Shown one piece after another: positions 1 to 11,373 of a DNA stretch of 64,000 bases (position 1 is the stretch's first letter; each line of letters starts with the position of its first letter). The notes under the pieces are model-generated. The model saw nothing but the letters and a program-made list of their open reading frames with translations. It was not told the DNA's origin and did no database searches. Source of the stretch: Liolophura sinensis (lineage: Eukaryota; Mollusca; Polyplacophora; Chitonida; Chitonidae); assembly GCF_032854445.1 (NCBI RefSeq), contig NC_088301.1, positions 47,727,187-47,791,186 on the forward strand, given 5' to 3'. The translations under genes were made by a program, and so were the position numbers.

Positions 1-43
1 CATGATTTTATTGTTGATACATGCAGATACTTTTACAGGTACC

Positions 44-285
44 TGTTTATCCTGATCAGAGATATACATTGCACTTTAAAACAGTTATAAAATAGTTAAG
101 AACCATGTTGATGCATGTTCAGTTGTTGCTTGTTATATTAAAGGAAAGAAAGGAGGTAACAAGTGTTATATCAAAAGTAAACATGTACAAGATAAGGTGA
201 AATGAGGCTTATCCTGCTCAGAAGTATATATGTGAAATAAACCATGCATGTTCAGTTGTTGGTTGTTATAAATATTTAATTAATG
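44..285. repeat. Degenerate tandem duplication, about 150 bp unit
   Basis: Two imperfect copies share a TTATCCTG.TCAG segment (near 47 and 209) and an ATGCATGTTCAGTTGTTG segment (near 112 and 244). The second copy is shorter. Nothing coding is seen in it. Confidence 0.45.
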
Positions 286-2047
286 AAGGGGATACTGAAA
301 AAAAATCTTAAAACTGGTTAATTTTCTGAATTATAATATCACCAAAATACTCAAGGACATCAGACAGGTATTATCAAGGGTAGCAGTGTCCGTAATCCTC
401 GTAATCTGGATCGGTGATTAAAACAATGGGGAATGGATTATCACTACGTAAGACAACGGCATTCTCACCTACTGTGAGCAGTATTCAGAGAGGTGTCTCT
501 TGTTTTAGAACTGGCCTTTGACTATCGAGTGAGGACTTTTAATCAACTGGCAAAGTGACCTGTTACCTGCAAGCAGTTGAACGTAAAATATAAATTCAGC
601 ATTATCGGAGCATGTCAGTCATGCTTGACTGACGCAGTGAAGCAACACGATTAGTTTTTGATTGTTTTTGGTTTTAATCGTCCTGTGTAGTTGGTCAGAA
701 CTGCCATTAAACATTACGAACAGCTGTTAAACTGCCACTGCGTTGTTGTCTACAGTTTATAATTTGCCAAAAGTTCACTCATTGGTCCACAGGAGACACA
801 CTTTTTGCTCCACGTATAGTTTCTAAAGCAGTTCAGTTTTTATCCAGAAATTTTAGTATTTGTACCAGAAAAACAAATATTGAGTTTTTTTTACCCCAAC
901 ATTCAGTTTTTAACTGAATTTTACCACAATACCTGGGTCTAAAATCGATGTGGACAAATCCCTGCATCTACCTATGAATGAATGTCAAAAATATAAAATA
1001 TGGAGGTAGTACATTTAACATTATTGAATAAAAATATTTGCTGCACACTTCTGAATGCCAACTCGATGGAACTGGTTTCTGTGACGTCTGTGGAACCCAA
1101 ACTTATAGTTCTTTTTGGTTTGTGTTTTTTGCTTTATGGTTTGTTTTAGGAAGACTGAAGTTTTACCTACAGATGGTAATGCAAATATAATAGTTTTATG
1201 GAGGATCTATGCCAGAATTCAGTTATATTTGAAAACCACAATAAGGTTACATGACAAAATAACTGTCAACAGCATCATCCATGGTGCTAAATCCTGTTGT
1301 AGCATTTATTGTGTCCACAAGACTGGGAGTTAGTTTCATTGGTGAGGATGAATCGAAGATAGTGTTTAAGATTCAGTCAAAAAATGACATAGAAATGTGC
1401 AGATTATGTGAGTTTGGTTGCCTTGAGTGAGAAGGAGGCAGGACATTAAAATCTTTGCCATTTTTTGGGGGATAGACTCAGTTTACGATTGACCGATGAT
1501 TGTCAGAATTTATCTGAATTTATCCATGATTTGTTGCCCATGGATTTTGGAACATTGAGATGTCAAAGCAGCTCTGGCTCATTTATCAGTTTGCCAACTG
1601 TTTCAGAAAAGCTGCTACATTTTTGGAACCATTAATGATAAGCAACACTGCATGTATGTGTAAAAAACAGAGAGAGATAAGTGATGGACATTTTTGTACA
1701 ATGCAAGTGGTAAATATTTATGTGAAAATACTTGATGAATTAAAACTTCCAAACTTGTATACAATGACAATTGTCATTAACTAACTTGGTGCTTATCACT
1801 TTTTATCTTTAAATGAACAGTGTAAAATAATGAAAGCGAAAAGAAAATAATTTTCTCAAGTAGCATGATGATTAATATCTCACATAATTCTGATAAACTC
1901 AGTACTAAGTGATCAAATAATAATATGATCACAAGAGTTTCCCTATGGATTCCTTAATCTTTACATCCATGGCAATGGCTCCCTAACCCTCCCAGCATGG
2001 CAACTTTTAACTTTACCAGTCAGTGTACACTCATAGCCCTCCATGCT
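286..2047. other. AT-rich non-coding stretch
   Basis: Open frames here are short, AT-driven and lack recognisable domains or good splice contexts. I see no gene or clear repeat. Confidence 0.5.
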
Positions 2048-2056
2048 CATTTCTTT
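2048..2056. repeat. MULE target-site duplication, left copy
   Basis: CATTTCTTT directly precedes the left terminal repeat and is repeated exactly at 3921-3929 after the right one. Confidence 0.88.
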
Positions 2057-2080
2057 GGTGTAGTCTCATTTCGCCTACTT
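2057..2080 (+). repeat. MULE left terminal inverted repeat
   Basis: This matches the reverse complement of 3897-3920 at 23 of 24 positions. The fourth base differs. Confidence 0.92.
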
Positions 2081-2365
2081 CTTTTGTTTGAAATTAGAAA
2101 TTGGAGGTAGGCTAAATGATAATCCCCAAGGTGTGAAGATAACCATTTAATGGGATTAAACCTCAGGGACCGTGTGGAAGGATTAAAGTACCGTTATAGG
2201 TGTGTGAATAATTGCAAGTATAAGTAACAAAAGAATGACCCAAAGATGGACGCATAGATCATCTGCTGTAAACATTTATGTTACATATCAGTAAAAAACA
2301 TATTGTTAGGAACGTAATACATAAGAGTAGTAAATAGATAAGTGATAAATGATGACAGTTAAAAA

Positions 2366-3640
2366 TTACAAGTGTAGCAAGAACGATGCTTTGTCGGCAA
2401 ATTCCACCAATGTCAATTGTTCTCCCTGCAACTGTTCTATCAATCTTTGTAACTTCTCGTCCAGAGTCCGATATTTCCTCCTCTTTGGAGGGAAACGTCC
2501 ACCAGCTTGTAGCTGAGAGATTTTCAAATCTGTTAACGTCTGTTCTCTCTGAATGATGCGGATGAATTCAAAAAGGTTTGGATGTGATTTACCAGCGACT
2601 GAATTCATCCTATGATGCCACCCTTCAACGTTGATGTTCGTTCGGGCAGCCGTTGTATGATGGTGGTTCCACACGTCTCTGCCCCATACACCTTCAACCC
2701 AGTTTTCCGTCACATAATCCAAAAAATTCACACAATTATCGGTAGCAGGTGCTTCAGCCAAAGTGTTCAGCCAAACGTCGTCGATGTCCTCCGAGGCCAC
2801 AAGAGGTAACACTGCAGCACGTCGAACCATTTTCTGGATGTCGGGGTCATTTTTGTAAGCTGTCTGCAGACCATGTTTTTGGCAATTGTGCCAAATGCAT
2901 TGCGTGAAGTGGAAAAAACATCCTTTTACTTCTGTCGCTGGGAGGGATATTTCAACAGCATTATGAAAAGCCTTTTCAAAATCTGCCTGAATTGTAGAGG
3001 GTTGGAAGACAGCACCTTCCTGAAGAAAAGCGTGTTTGATCAGATGAAGCATTCTTTGGTATGTTTGTTGACGTCTGTCCGGAAGCAGTGCATACACTAA
3101 CGGGAAAATCTTCCCCTCAGCCACTCCATGAAGTGAGTAAACCTGATCGAAAATACTGGGGGCAAGGTAAAAAGTACCATCGCAGTATACAGTAGGTGAC
3201 TGGCAAAGTGTTCTGAGATTCTCTGCAGTGGTGAAGATCAGTATCTTGTCTTCGCTCCCATCATCAGCGAAAAGGAAAGAGTAGTGTGTCGGGAGCAGGA
3301 GAGCGTCTTCCGGTGATTCATTATGCAACTTTGCCAGTTCGTCGTCATAGATCGTTGGTATTGGCGTAAGTTCTTCTCTGGCTCTTTTAAGGATAGTTTT
3401 CTTCACGTCTTGAACTTTTCTGCTGAAAGAACTCGCCGTGTGTTCGTGGGGTTTCTCTCCAACGTGAGAGAGTATACGATTTTTTGTTGGAACCGTAGCT
3501 TTGCAATTCTCAACTTTACATTTCCATGATTCCCAATCAGATTTTTTTCTGTTCAGTCGGTATTCGTAATTATTCCACACAAGAGTTACCCCACCTCTCG
3601 TAGTTGGTATGAATTCAAGTTGTGCTTGCACTGCTGCCAT
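2366..3640 (-). CDS. FLYWCH-MULE transposase, 424 aa, intact
   Basis: This single-exon ORF begins at an ATG inside the inverted repeats. Residues about 8-67 form a FLYWCH-type zinc finger with C41, C46, H65 and H67 (C-x4-C...H-x-H), a DNA-binding module often fused to MULE transposases. Residues about 145-345 fit the MULE transposase core. D154 lies in YCDGTF, D220 in QADFEKAF and E339 in NVEGWHHRMN, which gives a full DDE triad. C241 and H244 (GCFFHF) match the Cys-His motif usual between the second Asp and the Glu. The C-terminal part (about 385-410) is basic and probably helical. The protein would cut and rejoin the element ends in the nucleus. No stop or frameshift breaks it, so it may be active. 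It is more GC-rich than its surroundings. Confidence 0.93.
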   Translation of the reverse strand: MAAVQAQLEFIPTTRGGVTLVWNNYEYRLNRKKSDWESWKCKVENCKATVPTKNRILSHVGEKPHEHTASSFSRKVQDVKKTILKRAREELTPIPTIYDDELAKLHNESPEDALLLPTHYSFLFADDGSEDKILIFTTAENLRTLCQSPTVYCDGTFYLAPSIFDQVYSLHGVAEGKIFPLVYALLPDRRQQTYQRMLHLIKHAFLQEGAVFQPSTIQADFEKAFHNAVEISLPATEVKGCFFHFTQCIWHNCQKHGLQTAYKNDPDIQKMVRRAAVLPLVASEDIDDVWLNTLAEAPATDNCVNFLDYVTENWVEGVWGRDVWNHHHTTAARTNINVEGWHHRMNSVAGKSHPNLFEFIRIIQREQTLTDLKISQLQAGGRFPPKRRKYRTLDEKLQRLIEQLQGEQLTLVEFADKASFLLHL

Positions 3641-3817
3641 GATGTTACTTAATGATTGTCTCGACGTCTGCGATCGTATTTATTGTGATAAGTGAGTAAA
3701 GTTCTGCCAGTGTCACTCTGATGCAAACGGTATTCACCATCAAGACTTCAGTGAGCATTGCGCTTCTACTAAGTTCACTCAGCCGATGAGTGAGAGACGC
3801 TCAGTAGGAACCCATTA

Positions 3818-3831
3818 GGGGGCGTGCCCCC
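3818..3831. other. Perfect GC hairpin in MULE right arm
   Basis: GGGGGC-GT-GCCCCC lies between the transposase start and the right end. Role unknown. Confidence 0.5.
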
Positions 3832-3863
3832 AACCATCTACAGGATGCCTGTCCGAAAAATCT

Positions 3864-3883
3864 GAAGTAGGCGAAATGAGACT
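3864..3883 (-). repeat. Internal second copy of MULE right-end motif
   Basis: This 20-bp copy, GAAGTAGGCGAAATGAGACT, repeats the terminal motif at 3896-3915 in the same orientation with a 32-bp offset. Doubled ends can serve as subterminal transposase-binding sites. That role is inferred. Confidence 0.8.
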
Positions 3884-3896
3884 CATAAAGGTGTGA

Positions 3897-3920
3897 AAGT
3901 AGGCGAAATGAGACTAAACC
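3897..3920 (-). repeat. MULE right terminal inverted repeat
   Basis: This is the inverted partner of 2057-2080. It is followed at once by the right CATTTCTTT duplication. Confidence 0.92.
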
Positions 3921-4499
3921 CATTTCTTTGCAATGCAAAACCAGAAGTCACTGGGGGTGAAGTGAAAAAACAAACAAATATTTCTTTGATGTTACCTGCC
4001 GGGTTATCCATTGAAAACATAGAGAACAAACTTATTTTCTTATTAGACTTATATGTTAGTGTAAGGCCTTAGAACAAATCTTGAGGATGTTGTGGTGTAT
4101 TGTAATTCTTGGTTACCCATGAAGTGGTTCTGTAATTGGTTTTATGATTTTCTTATTAATCCTATGCATAGTAATTCTGTGAGATAAATATATCAGTTGT
4201 TGTTTTAATATTATATGTGTTATAAATGGTACTATTGTATGAATGTGTATGCATTCTGCTTAGGACTACACTTACATGAGTTTTTGGGGTATTTAAATGT
4301 ATATGTAATACCTGTGACATGCATTGCCATATAGAAAGCCTGAGTAATTATGAAGACATGCAGCATGTAATGCATACATGTAGGTAGAGAACAGCTGCAT
4401 ATAGATACTTTTTGAGACATAAATGTGATAGAAATTATTATGATGTTCATTAACATGAAGAGAACATTGAAAAATTTTTAGCTCATATGTACAAAGTAA

Positions 4500-4870
4500 A
4501 GCTTATGTCATACCTCGAGCATGGGCGTAGGCGTCTAATAACAGGGAAAGCAGTGTTGAACAAAATTTTGAAGAGGTGTGGGATCTTTAAAAGTACTACA
4601 TGTGCTGAGCTCAGGTTTTGCACATGTAGAAAACAACAACATGTGACGGATGTTCCAGCGTTGTTTCTTTGAATGTCTCAAAAAGTACTGCATGTATTGA
4701 GCTGAGGTTTCTCGTGCATATAAGGCACAATGACACCATGGTGTTTGTCCTCACTAATTACCAGATTCATGACTTCAGTATTTTATTTATTGAACTGAGG
4801 TTTTGCATTCATGTCTCTCCTACAGGCGTGCTCTTTGGTAGCCTTGCTAGATGTGCCAAATGTAAAGCCT
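4500..4870. repeat. Diverged dispersed repeat
   Basis: Segments such as AATAACAGGGAAAGC, TATTGAGCTGAGGTTT and TGCA.ATGTAG recur here and again at 6770-7230. The two regions are related copies of one AT-rich repeat. No protein is recognised. Confidence 0.5.
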
Positions 4871-6760
4871 AGCGCACACAGACAACATTTGTTGCTGAAA
4901 ATCGGATTTTCTGATCCCGATGTCAGATGATTTGGAATATCAGTTACCCGCACATTTGCAACATTTTTGAAGATTCCAGTGGCAAAAGATGGTCACATGA
5001 TACATTTGGCTTCATGTTACACTAAAAAGTCCATTTTGCATGTATTCACAAGACATTTCCATAGACACTGATTGGCTGAAGTAGACGACAACAATCTCAC
5101 AAGATCCAGATTGCCCGCGAGGCGAGGAAAAATTTTGTGACAGGCTCATTTTTTTTGTGGATTTTTCGCTGCCCAAAATTAAACAAGCTCAATCTGTGGA
5201 TCAAGTGTTCCAGATTCACAAATCTTGTTGTTGTTACCCGCACACCAGTAAATTTTGAGAATATTTTGTTGTCTGGATCAAGAAATCTCATTTTTAACTA
5301 CAGATATTGTCCATGTGTGCTGGGTTTAAGTTTGAACTTTAATTCACACCTTCAGCAGATGCCAGACAACATGAAATCAGGTTCCCATTTCAGTGAATGT
5401 CTGATTTTAAGTCACAACTCAGGTCCCAAGTTAAACCTTATGACATACAACCATTCCACAAAACAATATTACCCATGTCTGTGTGTACAGTAAAACTTAT
5501 TTCTGTGTGTAATTCTGACTGCTTATCAGTATGTTGACATTTTAGCAGTCATTTGTCTTGTACGTGTGATATTTCTGTTACTGCTAGGTTGAATTTACTC
5601 CGAGATTACACAGTTCACCTACAGGCAGATTTACACACAAGTGATCAATGTATGCATATCATGTGTGATAATTCTTCTCAGTTATCTGTAAAGAAGACAG
5701 ACGAGGGGATTGATAGCGACCCCGAATTTGTATATAAATTAGTCGTGCCTTTTCACTGCATTTTGTGCTGCACATCATCTCTCCTACACTTTACAGTATG
5801 CAGATTGATTATTATATTAATGTTTTTAATATTCACTTGCAGGCTATTAACAGTGTCTAGCTTTGTATGCCTGAATCTGCCTTTTCAAACAGTTTGTGTA
5901 GATGTTGCCAGACTTCGTATGTAATACATTGTGTTAGCTACCTTGAGTCACTGCAAAAGTGTCTTAACCTTGACACTGCTTGTAATTTTATTATAATTAC
6001 AGGAAGTCATCTAGGTTCATTGTGTACTTGATATTTAAACAGTCAAGTTATTCATTCCTGCATCTAAAAAGGATACTAGCAATTCTGCCGACAAAATACC
6101 ATATTTGAGAAAAAAAGAAGAAGAAAAAATGTAAAAAATCATTACACAAATATTTGCAGAGTTGTGGCCCATCTGCTTTGGTAGAGTTATGTCCCCTAGC
6201 AGTTCATGAGTTTGTAAGTGGATTCCAGCTAAAAGTTTTGTTACATTCTGTCATCAGCATCATGTTAATATCTGCATGTTGCAATTTTTATGCAACATTT
6301 TTTCATACTTGTATAGGTAAAGTAAAACTATTGTATCTTACAGGTCATTTAGCACTTCACATTAGGTGTAATTATGGAGCAACAAAGCTGATACATGTAT
6401 ATATATGTAGTAAGTTTGAGAAACTGTCCCTATACTTTGATAATCATCTCAGTTACTATTTGATTACATATAGCAGTGGTTGTGTCATTTACATACATGT
6501 ACAAGCTTTTGAATGAATTATTTGATTATTGATTAAGTATTTTGGGAAAGAACATTTACAATATAAAAATTCCTCTATGCAAAAGTCATGTTTTAGATAT
6601 TAACTTAGTTTATCTTCGAATAATTTTGGAATTTCACATAAATTTTGTATGTCTGGACATGTGTAAATCGGTTCTGCATAAGGCACACTAACCAAGTTCA
6701 CATTCTTGTCAGGTGTTCTAACTTAACTGGTGATTTTAGCACTCCTGAAGCAAAGCATGT
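4871..6760. other. Intergenic, no supported gene
   Basis: ORFs up to 123 codons occur but show no domain or plausible composition. A possible 48-nt exon at 5682-5729 is noted under rejected items. Confidence 0.4.
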
Positions 6761-6769
6761 GTTGTACCC

Positions 6770-7250
6770 TGAGGGGTGACGTCGAATAACAGGAAAAGCG
6801 ATGTTAAGGCAAACAAAGTGTTATGGGTGGTATCTCAATAGGTACAGCATGTATTGAGCTCAGTATTTGCACATATGTAGAGCACAATAGCACGAGGGGG
6901 ATATTCCCTCCTTGATTCGATGTGTACATATTAAATACCATAAATGACTGAATTTCTGACTTAGTGTATTGTGTTTTGAAATTATTGTTAAAGAAAATTT
7001 TAGGGGTGGTATCTCAAAAACTACTGCATTTATTGAGCTCAGGGTTTTCACTCATGCGTAGCACTATATACAATGGGGATATTCCATCATTGGTATGGTT
7101 TATGCATATTAAATACTGTAAATTACTAAATTTCTGACTTAGTGTATTGTGTGTTAGAATCAAAGTTAAACAAAATGTTAGGGGTGGTATCTAAAAAAGT
7201 ACAGCATGCATTGATCTGAAGTTTTACATGTGTACGTGACACAACATGAT
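6770..7250. repeat. Tandem repeat, about 170-178 bp unit
   Basis: The block GGGTGGTATCT(C/A) followed by ACTGCAT/ACAGCAT and TTGA(G)CT recurs near 6832, 7004 and 7181. The separators are similar and include CTGACTTAGTGTATTGTGT. About 2.5 diverged copies are related to the repeat at 4500-4870. Confidence 0.6.
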
Positions 7251-7656
7251 ACTAGCGGGCTATTCTGAGCCTGGTAGCTGGTAGAAAGGGAAATGTGGTA
7301 AAGCAAAGCTCATGAACTTGAATCTAACTGCACTGAACCAGGATGTTTGAACGGGATATTAGAAGAAAACAATATTAGGTGCACTTACATATTTGCTTGC
7401 GTAACTATTTTCTGTGAATAATGTCAGGTTGATTTTTACGGTACTATGGTATACCAACAGAGACAAGATTATCTATGATAACAAGCAGTATTGTGTGAAT
7501 GTGTTATCACTGGATTCCTCTAATGCTCCAGTTAAATTAAATTGGTTGGGTACACACTTCCTCAAAAGTAGTATTTAGCAGACTTCAGCTTACACACACA
7601 AGGTTTCAAATTAGGATCATATGATTGGCTAAGAGTAAGGCTCTAGCCAAGATTTT

Positions 7657-7683
7657 ACATACATACATACATACATACATACA
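7657..7683. repeat. (ACAT)n microsatellite
   Basis: About seven consecutive ACAT units. Confidence 0.9.
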
Positions 7684-8058
7684 AACGCACAGGTTGATTG
7701 ATTCAAAGAAATGGATAACTACCACTGGCGGTCATATAAGTACTGGAAGTAGCAGGAAGCAAAATGTAATTCGTGATTGGTATGTAAACAACAATTTTTA
7801 GTTGTCTTTCTATGTGTATTTTAGTGGAATTGAAACAAGTGAAATATGTGTACTCTGTATAATTGTGTTTTGTGAGAATTATAAGACTTGTCCATGTTGA
7901 CGTGTGCCTAGTCTGATAGTACATTAAAGCAGTGTTGTTGATTGTCTCCCTTTAACTGAGCTGAACAGGACATTTGCCCTGACAGTAAACATTTAGTATT
8001 AAGATATGTTTGATTATGCTTCAGCAGAGGTTTACATGGCAAGAGCAGATGATGAACC

Positions 8059-8139
8059 ATGAGTGAAAGAGGGCAACCGTGTCCCCGTGACCTATTGAAC
8101 CTTCCTTACTTCTACACCAACTTCAGGTCATCAGAACAG
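8059..8139 (+). CDS. Gene A coding exon 1
   Basis: 27 codons end CAG|GTAACA in phase 0. They encode the start of SH2 (LPYFYTNFRSSEQ). A good acceptor (GATTATGCTTCAGCAG, ending 8026) lies upstream, so the exon may continue 5' as untranslated sequence. Confidence 0.65.
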
Positions 8140-11100
8140 GTAACAAGATGATGCAGTTAGTGCAACATTTTATACATGTGGTAAAGTACTTACATGTAGA
8201 ACTTAATTTATCAAGCAGGAAAAGAGCAAGATGAAAAACTGCTGTGTTAGGCTATTATAAATTCATTTGGCAAACATTTATTTCTATACCAGGAGTCACT
8301 TGCCTTCAGTGGCTTTCCTTTACTCCTAGTGTTATGTCAAAGCCATTATTCATATATATATTCATATTCATGAGAAATATTTGTCAGACTGGAATCATTA
8401 TGACAATATATATGTAAACATTTCTTTTATTTAACATCCTCAAGATTCTAAAAGTTCCAGGTTTGACAATTTCCTGTTTTCACAAAATATATGTAGACAG
8501 AATTACAAAATATAATAAAATATACATCCTCATGCATGCATAGTTTGTCAGGGTGAGTAGTTGTATCAAATTTCAGTATACATTTACATGCAATAGACTC
8601 AGGGTTGATCCATCTGAATAGTTTGGACACCCTTTAGATATGGAAAGCTCTCAATTTCATAATTTTAACATATAAACATGTTTAACATAAAAGTATAAAA
8701 ATGTTGTCATTTGAGATCCCAAATTTATAGCCCCCAAACCCTTACAACTACTATGGGTGCGTTATGCAAATATCCCAATTATGAAAATCGCAGTGTGAAA
8801 TATTATATCTTATAAGTTTATTTGCAGTTTAAAAGCAAAATTTGTAATATCTTGCAGACAAAAATGTATTATACTGGTAGGATTGCATGTGAATTGCATA
8901 AAAGTTATAAACTAATATTAAATACACTATTTCTTCAATCTTTTCAACTCCATCTTCATCCAGTATTTTGAAACATTCATGATTTAGAGAGAACAGTTGG
9001 GTGTAGAGAACAATTTGCACAGCCAGTTTTATGAAGCTTGCATCTTTAATGATACAAACAAATCAGGTTTTTAGCATCATGTTCATAATAATTGTGTGCA
9101 TGATAAATTCCACTGAAAATGGGCTTAAGTAGATGAAGATTTACAGTACTCTTATATGTGAGGACATGATCTCTGACTTATGTTTGTGATAAAATTTATG
9201 GAGAAATTAGGGAATATGTTCATTGGCTGTGTTGTTGGTTAGCGCTCTAGCGCAGCGTAGTGAGTCTCTCACCAATGCGGTCGCTGTGAGTTCAAGTTCA
9301 GCTCATGCTGAATTCCTCTCTGGCCGTATGTGGGAAAGTCTTTCAGCAACCAGCGGATGGTCGTGGGTTTCCACCCACCATAATGCTGGTCTCCGTCGTC
9401 TAAGTGAACTATTCTTGAGTACTGGGTAAAACACCAATCAAATAAATAAATAAATAAATAAATTAGTTGTGTTGATCAGTGTTCATGTGACCCTGTTGCA
9501 AAAGGTTCACAATGTTCACAGATCAGGGAATTGATCTTTTGAATGGGCTGTGAGTTCAAGTCCAGCTCATGCGGAATTCCTCACTGGCCGTACATGGGAA
9601 AGTCTTTCAGCAATCAGCGGATGGTCGTGGGTTTCCACCCACCATAATGCTGGCCGCCATCATATAAGTGAGCTATTCTTGAGTACGGCTTAAAACAACA
9701 ATCAAATAAATAAATAAATAAATTGGCTGTGTTGATCAGCATTCTTGTGACCCTGCTGCAAAAGGTTCACAGTGTTCACAGATCAGGGAATTGATCTTTT
9801 GCCACATTCCTTTACATTGGCTGTGTTGATCAGCGTTCATGTGACCCTGCTGCAAAAGGTTCACAGTGTTGATCTTTTGCCATATTCATTTACATTTGCT
9901 GTCAATGTTGACAGGTGAAGCAATTCTTGTACCGCCATAGGAATAGACCTGGCTCCTATATTCTGAGACCAAGTTTTTCAAAGCCTAATTGTGTGTCGGT
10001 CTCTGTAGTGTAAGTATGTGGGTTTCTCACTTTAATATCTGGCCTATATGTACATAACGGTAAGCAATGTACCAATGAGTCAGATTTGAAATTTGATATC
10101 TCAGTCATTAAGTTAAAGATTATTTTGTCTTTTGTATAATTTTAATTCTATCTTAATATGCCTAATTCAGTTGATATTCTGTTTCGTGAATAAGTTTAAT
10201 AAGATGTAGTCGTTGGCCAATATGTTTTTTCACTGGAGCTCACAAGACCTTGGTTTGATAAATAGTTTCTAAAAATTAATATGTTAAACATTGTGTTAAA
10301 TAGATTGTTGATAATGCAGAAAAAAAAAGAAAAGCATTTTCCACAAAGGGCGTTTTGCTTCATAGAGACTTACTTCCCTTGATGTGAATTAAAATTAGGT
10401 CAAATGTGTATACATGTTCATACCTAAACTGCTGTGCAAACTGATTATTTCTGCTTGTAATGTTTGACATGTAGTTGAGTGAATGAAATGAAGAAATCAT
10501 TTTATCTTGAGTAGGCTCTCCACAGGAGACATTCGGCACCTGAACATCCACCTTGATACAGCTCAGTCAGAGTATTACCTGGTGCCAGAATGCAAATTTC
10601 TCAACATACCTGCTCTCCTGGAATACTATCGGGTTAACCCTGTCCACAATGAAGAGCAGGTCACAAATGTCCGCTTTCTTAATCCTGTAAAAAGACATGC
10701 CAGGCATAATACGGACCCTGCACTGACCACCAGTAACTACATGAGCCTGGTCATGTCAGAGGGGCAGTCATCCTCACAGATGAATGGCAGTAGCAGGAAT
10801 CGGTCTGGAAGCGACTTTGGGATACAGACTCAGGGCCACTCTCCGCAAAGAATTTTGTCTACGCGAAGTGAAGGGAGAATACAGCCAGACAGAGGCCGAT
10901 CAGAGCGGATGACCAGATCTGGTAGTTTGCCGGACAACCCGTCAAGACGCTCTCCCCATGACAAGTTACCTACTGTTCCAAACGTAGCGCCAGGAAATGT
11001 TCTGTCACATCGCCCGCCAGCTGCTCTGCCTAATGGGCACATCCATGAATTTGGAACAGAATACTCACAACCACGTGCTTCAGATGTGGACATGTCCCAT

Positions 11101-11373
11101 CGACTACAAGCAACGCTTCGGGAAAATGAAATATCTGGTATTTGCGACTGCGGGCTGCCAACAAAAGAGTCACAGTTACCAGAAGGATGGTCAGTTCACC
11201 AGACAGCAGTTAATTCCAGCAACCGTTTGTTTTACCAGAGTCCTGAAAGTCGAACATTCTGGGTACTGCCTGAACAAATTGCCTCCCAGCTTACAGAAGA
11301 ACACAAAGAAAATATTAAAAAGCTTGAGGAAATATGTAAAGCTGCCACTCCAATTGAAGAAGAAAAAGCGTGA
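8059..11373 (+). CDS. SH2-WW adaptor-like protein A, 344 aa, three coding exons
   Basis: The joined exons are 8059-8139, 9915-10009 and 10515-11373, 1,035 nt in frame. The start ATG at 8059 has an in-frame stop two codons upstream. Residues about 15-100 form an SH2 domain: PYFYTNFRSSEQ at the N end, then GSYILRPS with the phosphotyrosine-binding arginine at about R45, then RHLNI with the conserved His at about 67, then the YYLV...ALLEYY end. A polar, Ser/Arg/Pro-rich linker follows. Next comes CDCG at about 269-272 and a WW-like domain at about 280-315, with tryptophans near 284 and 308. No kinase domain, signal peptide or membrane span is present. It is probably a cytoplasmic phosphotyrosine and proline-motif adaptor. 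A paralogue lies at 20172-23806. I recognise no orthologue name. AATAAA at 11920-11925 may end the mRNA. Confidence 0.78.
9222..9463 (+). mobile_element. tRNA-derived SINE, family A
   Basis: It has a tRNA-like head with an A-box-like GTTGGTTAGCGC and a B-box-like GAGTTCAAGTTC. A body ending CCATAATGCTGG...TATTCTTGAGTA...GTAAAACACCAATC and an (AATA)n tail follow. The same body recurs at many places in this window. The gene A intron contains it. Confidence 0.8.
9284..9895 (+). repeat. Tandem duplication, 264-bp unit, carrying the SINE 3' part
   Basis: The block from GCTGTGAGTTCAAGT through the SINE body and tail to GATCTTTTG is repeated from 9547. A third partial copy of the flank (GTTGATCAGCGTTCATGTG) begins near 9825. 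The headless SINE at 9541-9722 is therefore probably a duplication product, not a separate insertion. Confidence 0.75.
9541..9722 (+). mobile_element. SINE family A, 5'-truncated copy
   Basis: It has the B-box-like segment, body and (AATA)n tail but no A box. It is the second unit of the local tandem duplication. Confidence 0.75.
9915..10009 (+). CDS. Gene A coding exon 2 (SH2 FLVR-like strand)
   Basis: The acceptor TGTTGACAG is followed by 95 nt and donor GTAAGT. It starts in phase 0 and ends two bases into a codon. It encodes GSYILRPS, the SH2 phosphotyrosine pocket motif. Boundaries and phases match exon 22488-22594 of the minus-strand paralogue. Confidence 0.85.
10515..11373 (+). CDS. 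Gene A coding exon 3 (SH2 end, linker, WW-like)
   Basis: The acceptor ending AG at 10514 supplies the single base that completes the split Val codon. The alternative AG at 10525 has the wrong phase. The exon runs open to TGA at 11371-11373. Confidence 0.88.

Larger units (their letters stand above)
2057..3920 (-). mobile_element. Complete Mutator-like (MULE) DNA transposon
   Basis: The 1,864-bp element has terminal inverted repeats of 24 bp at 2057-2080 and 3897-3920 with one mismatch (core TAGTCTCATTTCGCC). It is flanked by an identical 9-bp direct repeat, CATTTCTTT, at 2048-2056 and 3921-3929. Nine bases is the usual target-site duplication of MULEs. The inside holds one intact transposase ORF on the minus strand. 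The near-perfect ends, clean duplication and unbroken ORF suggest a recent insertion. A second copy of the end motif lies inside the right end (3864-3883). A diverged one lies inside the left end, near 2103-2118, in inverted orientation to the left terminus. Confidence 0.93.

Noticed and set aside
5682-5729. Possible 48-nt phase-0 exon (LSVKKTDEGIDSDPEF) between CAG and GTATAT
   Set aside because: The peptide looks coding, but its exit phase fits no downstream exon and the donor is weak. It was left out of gene A.
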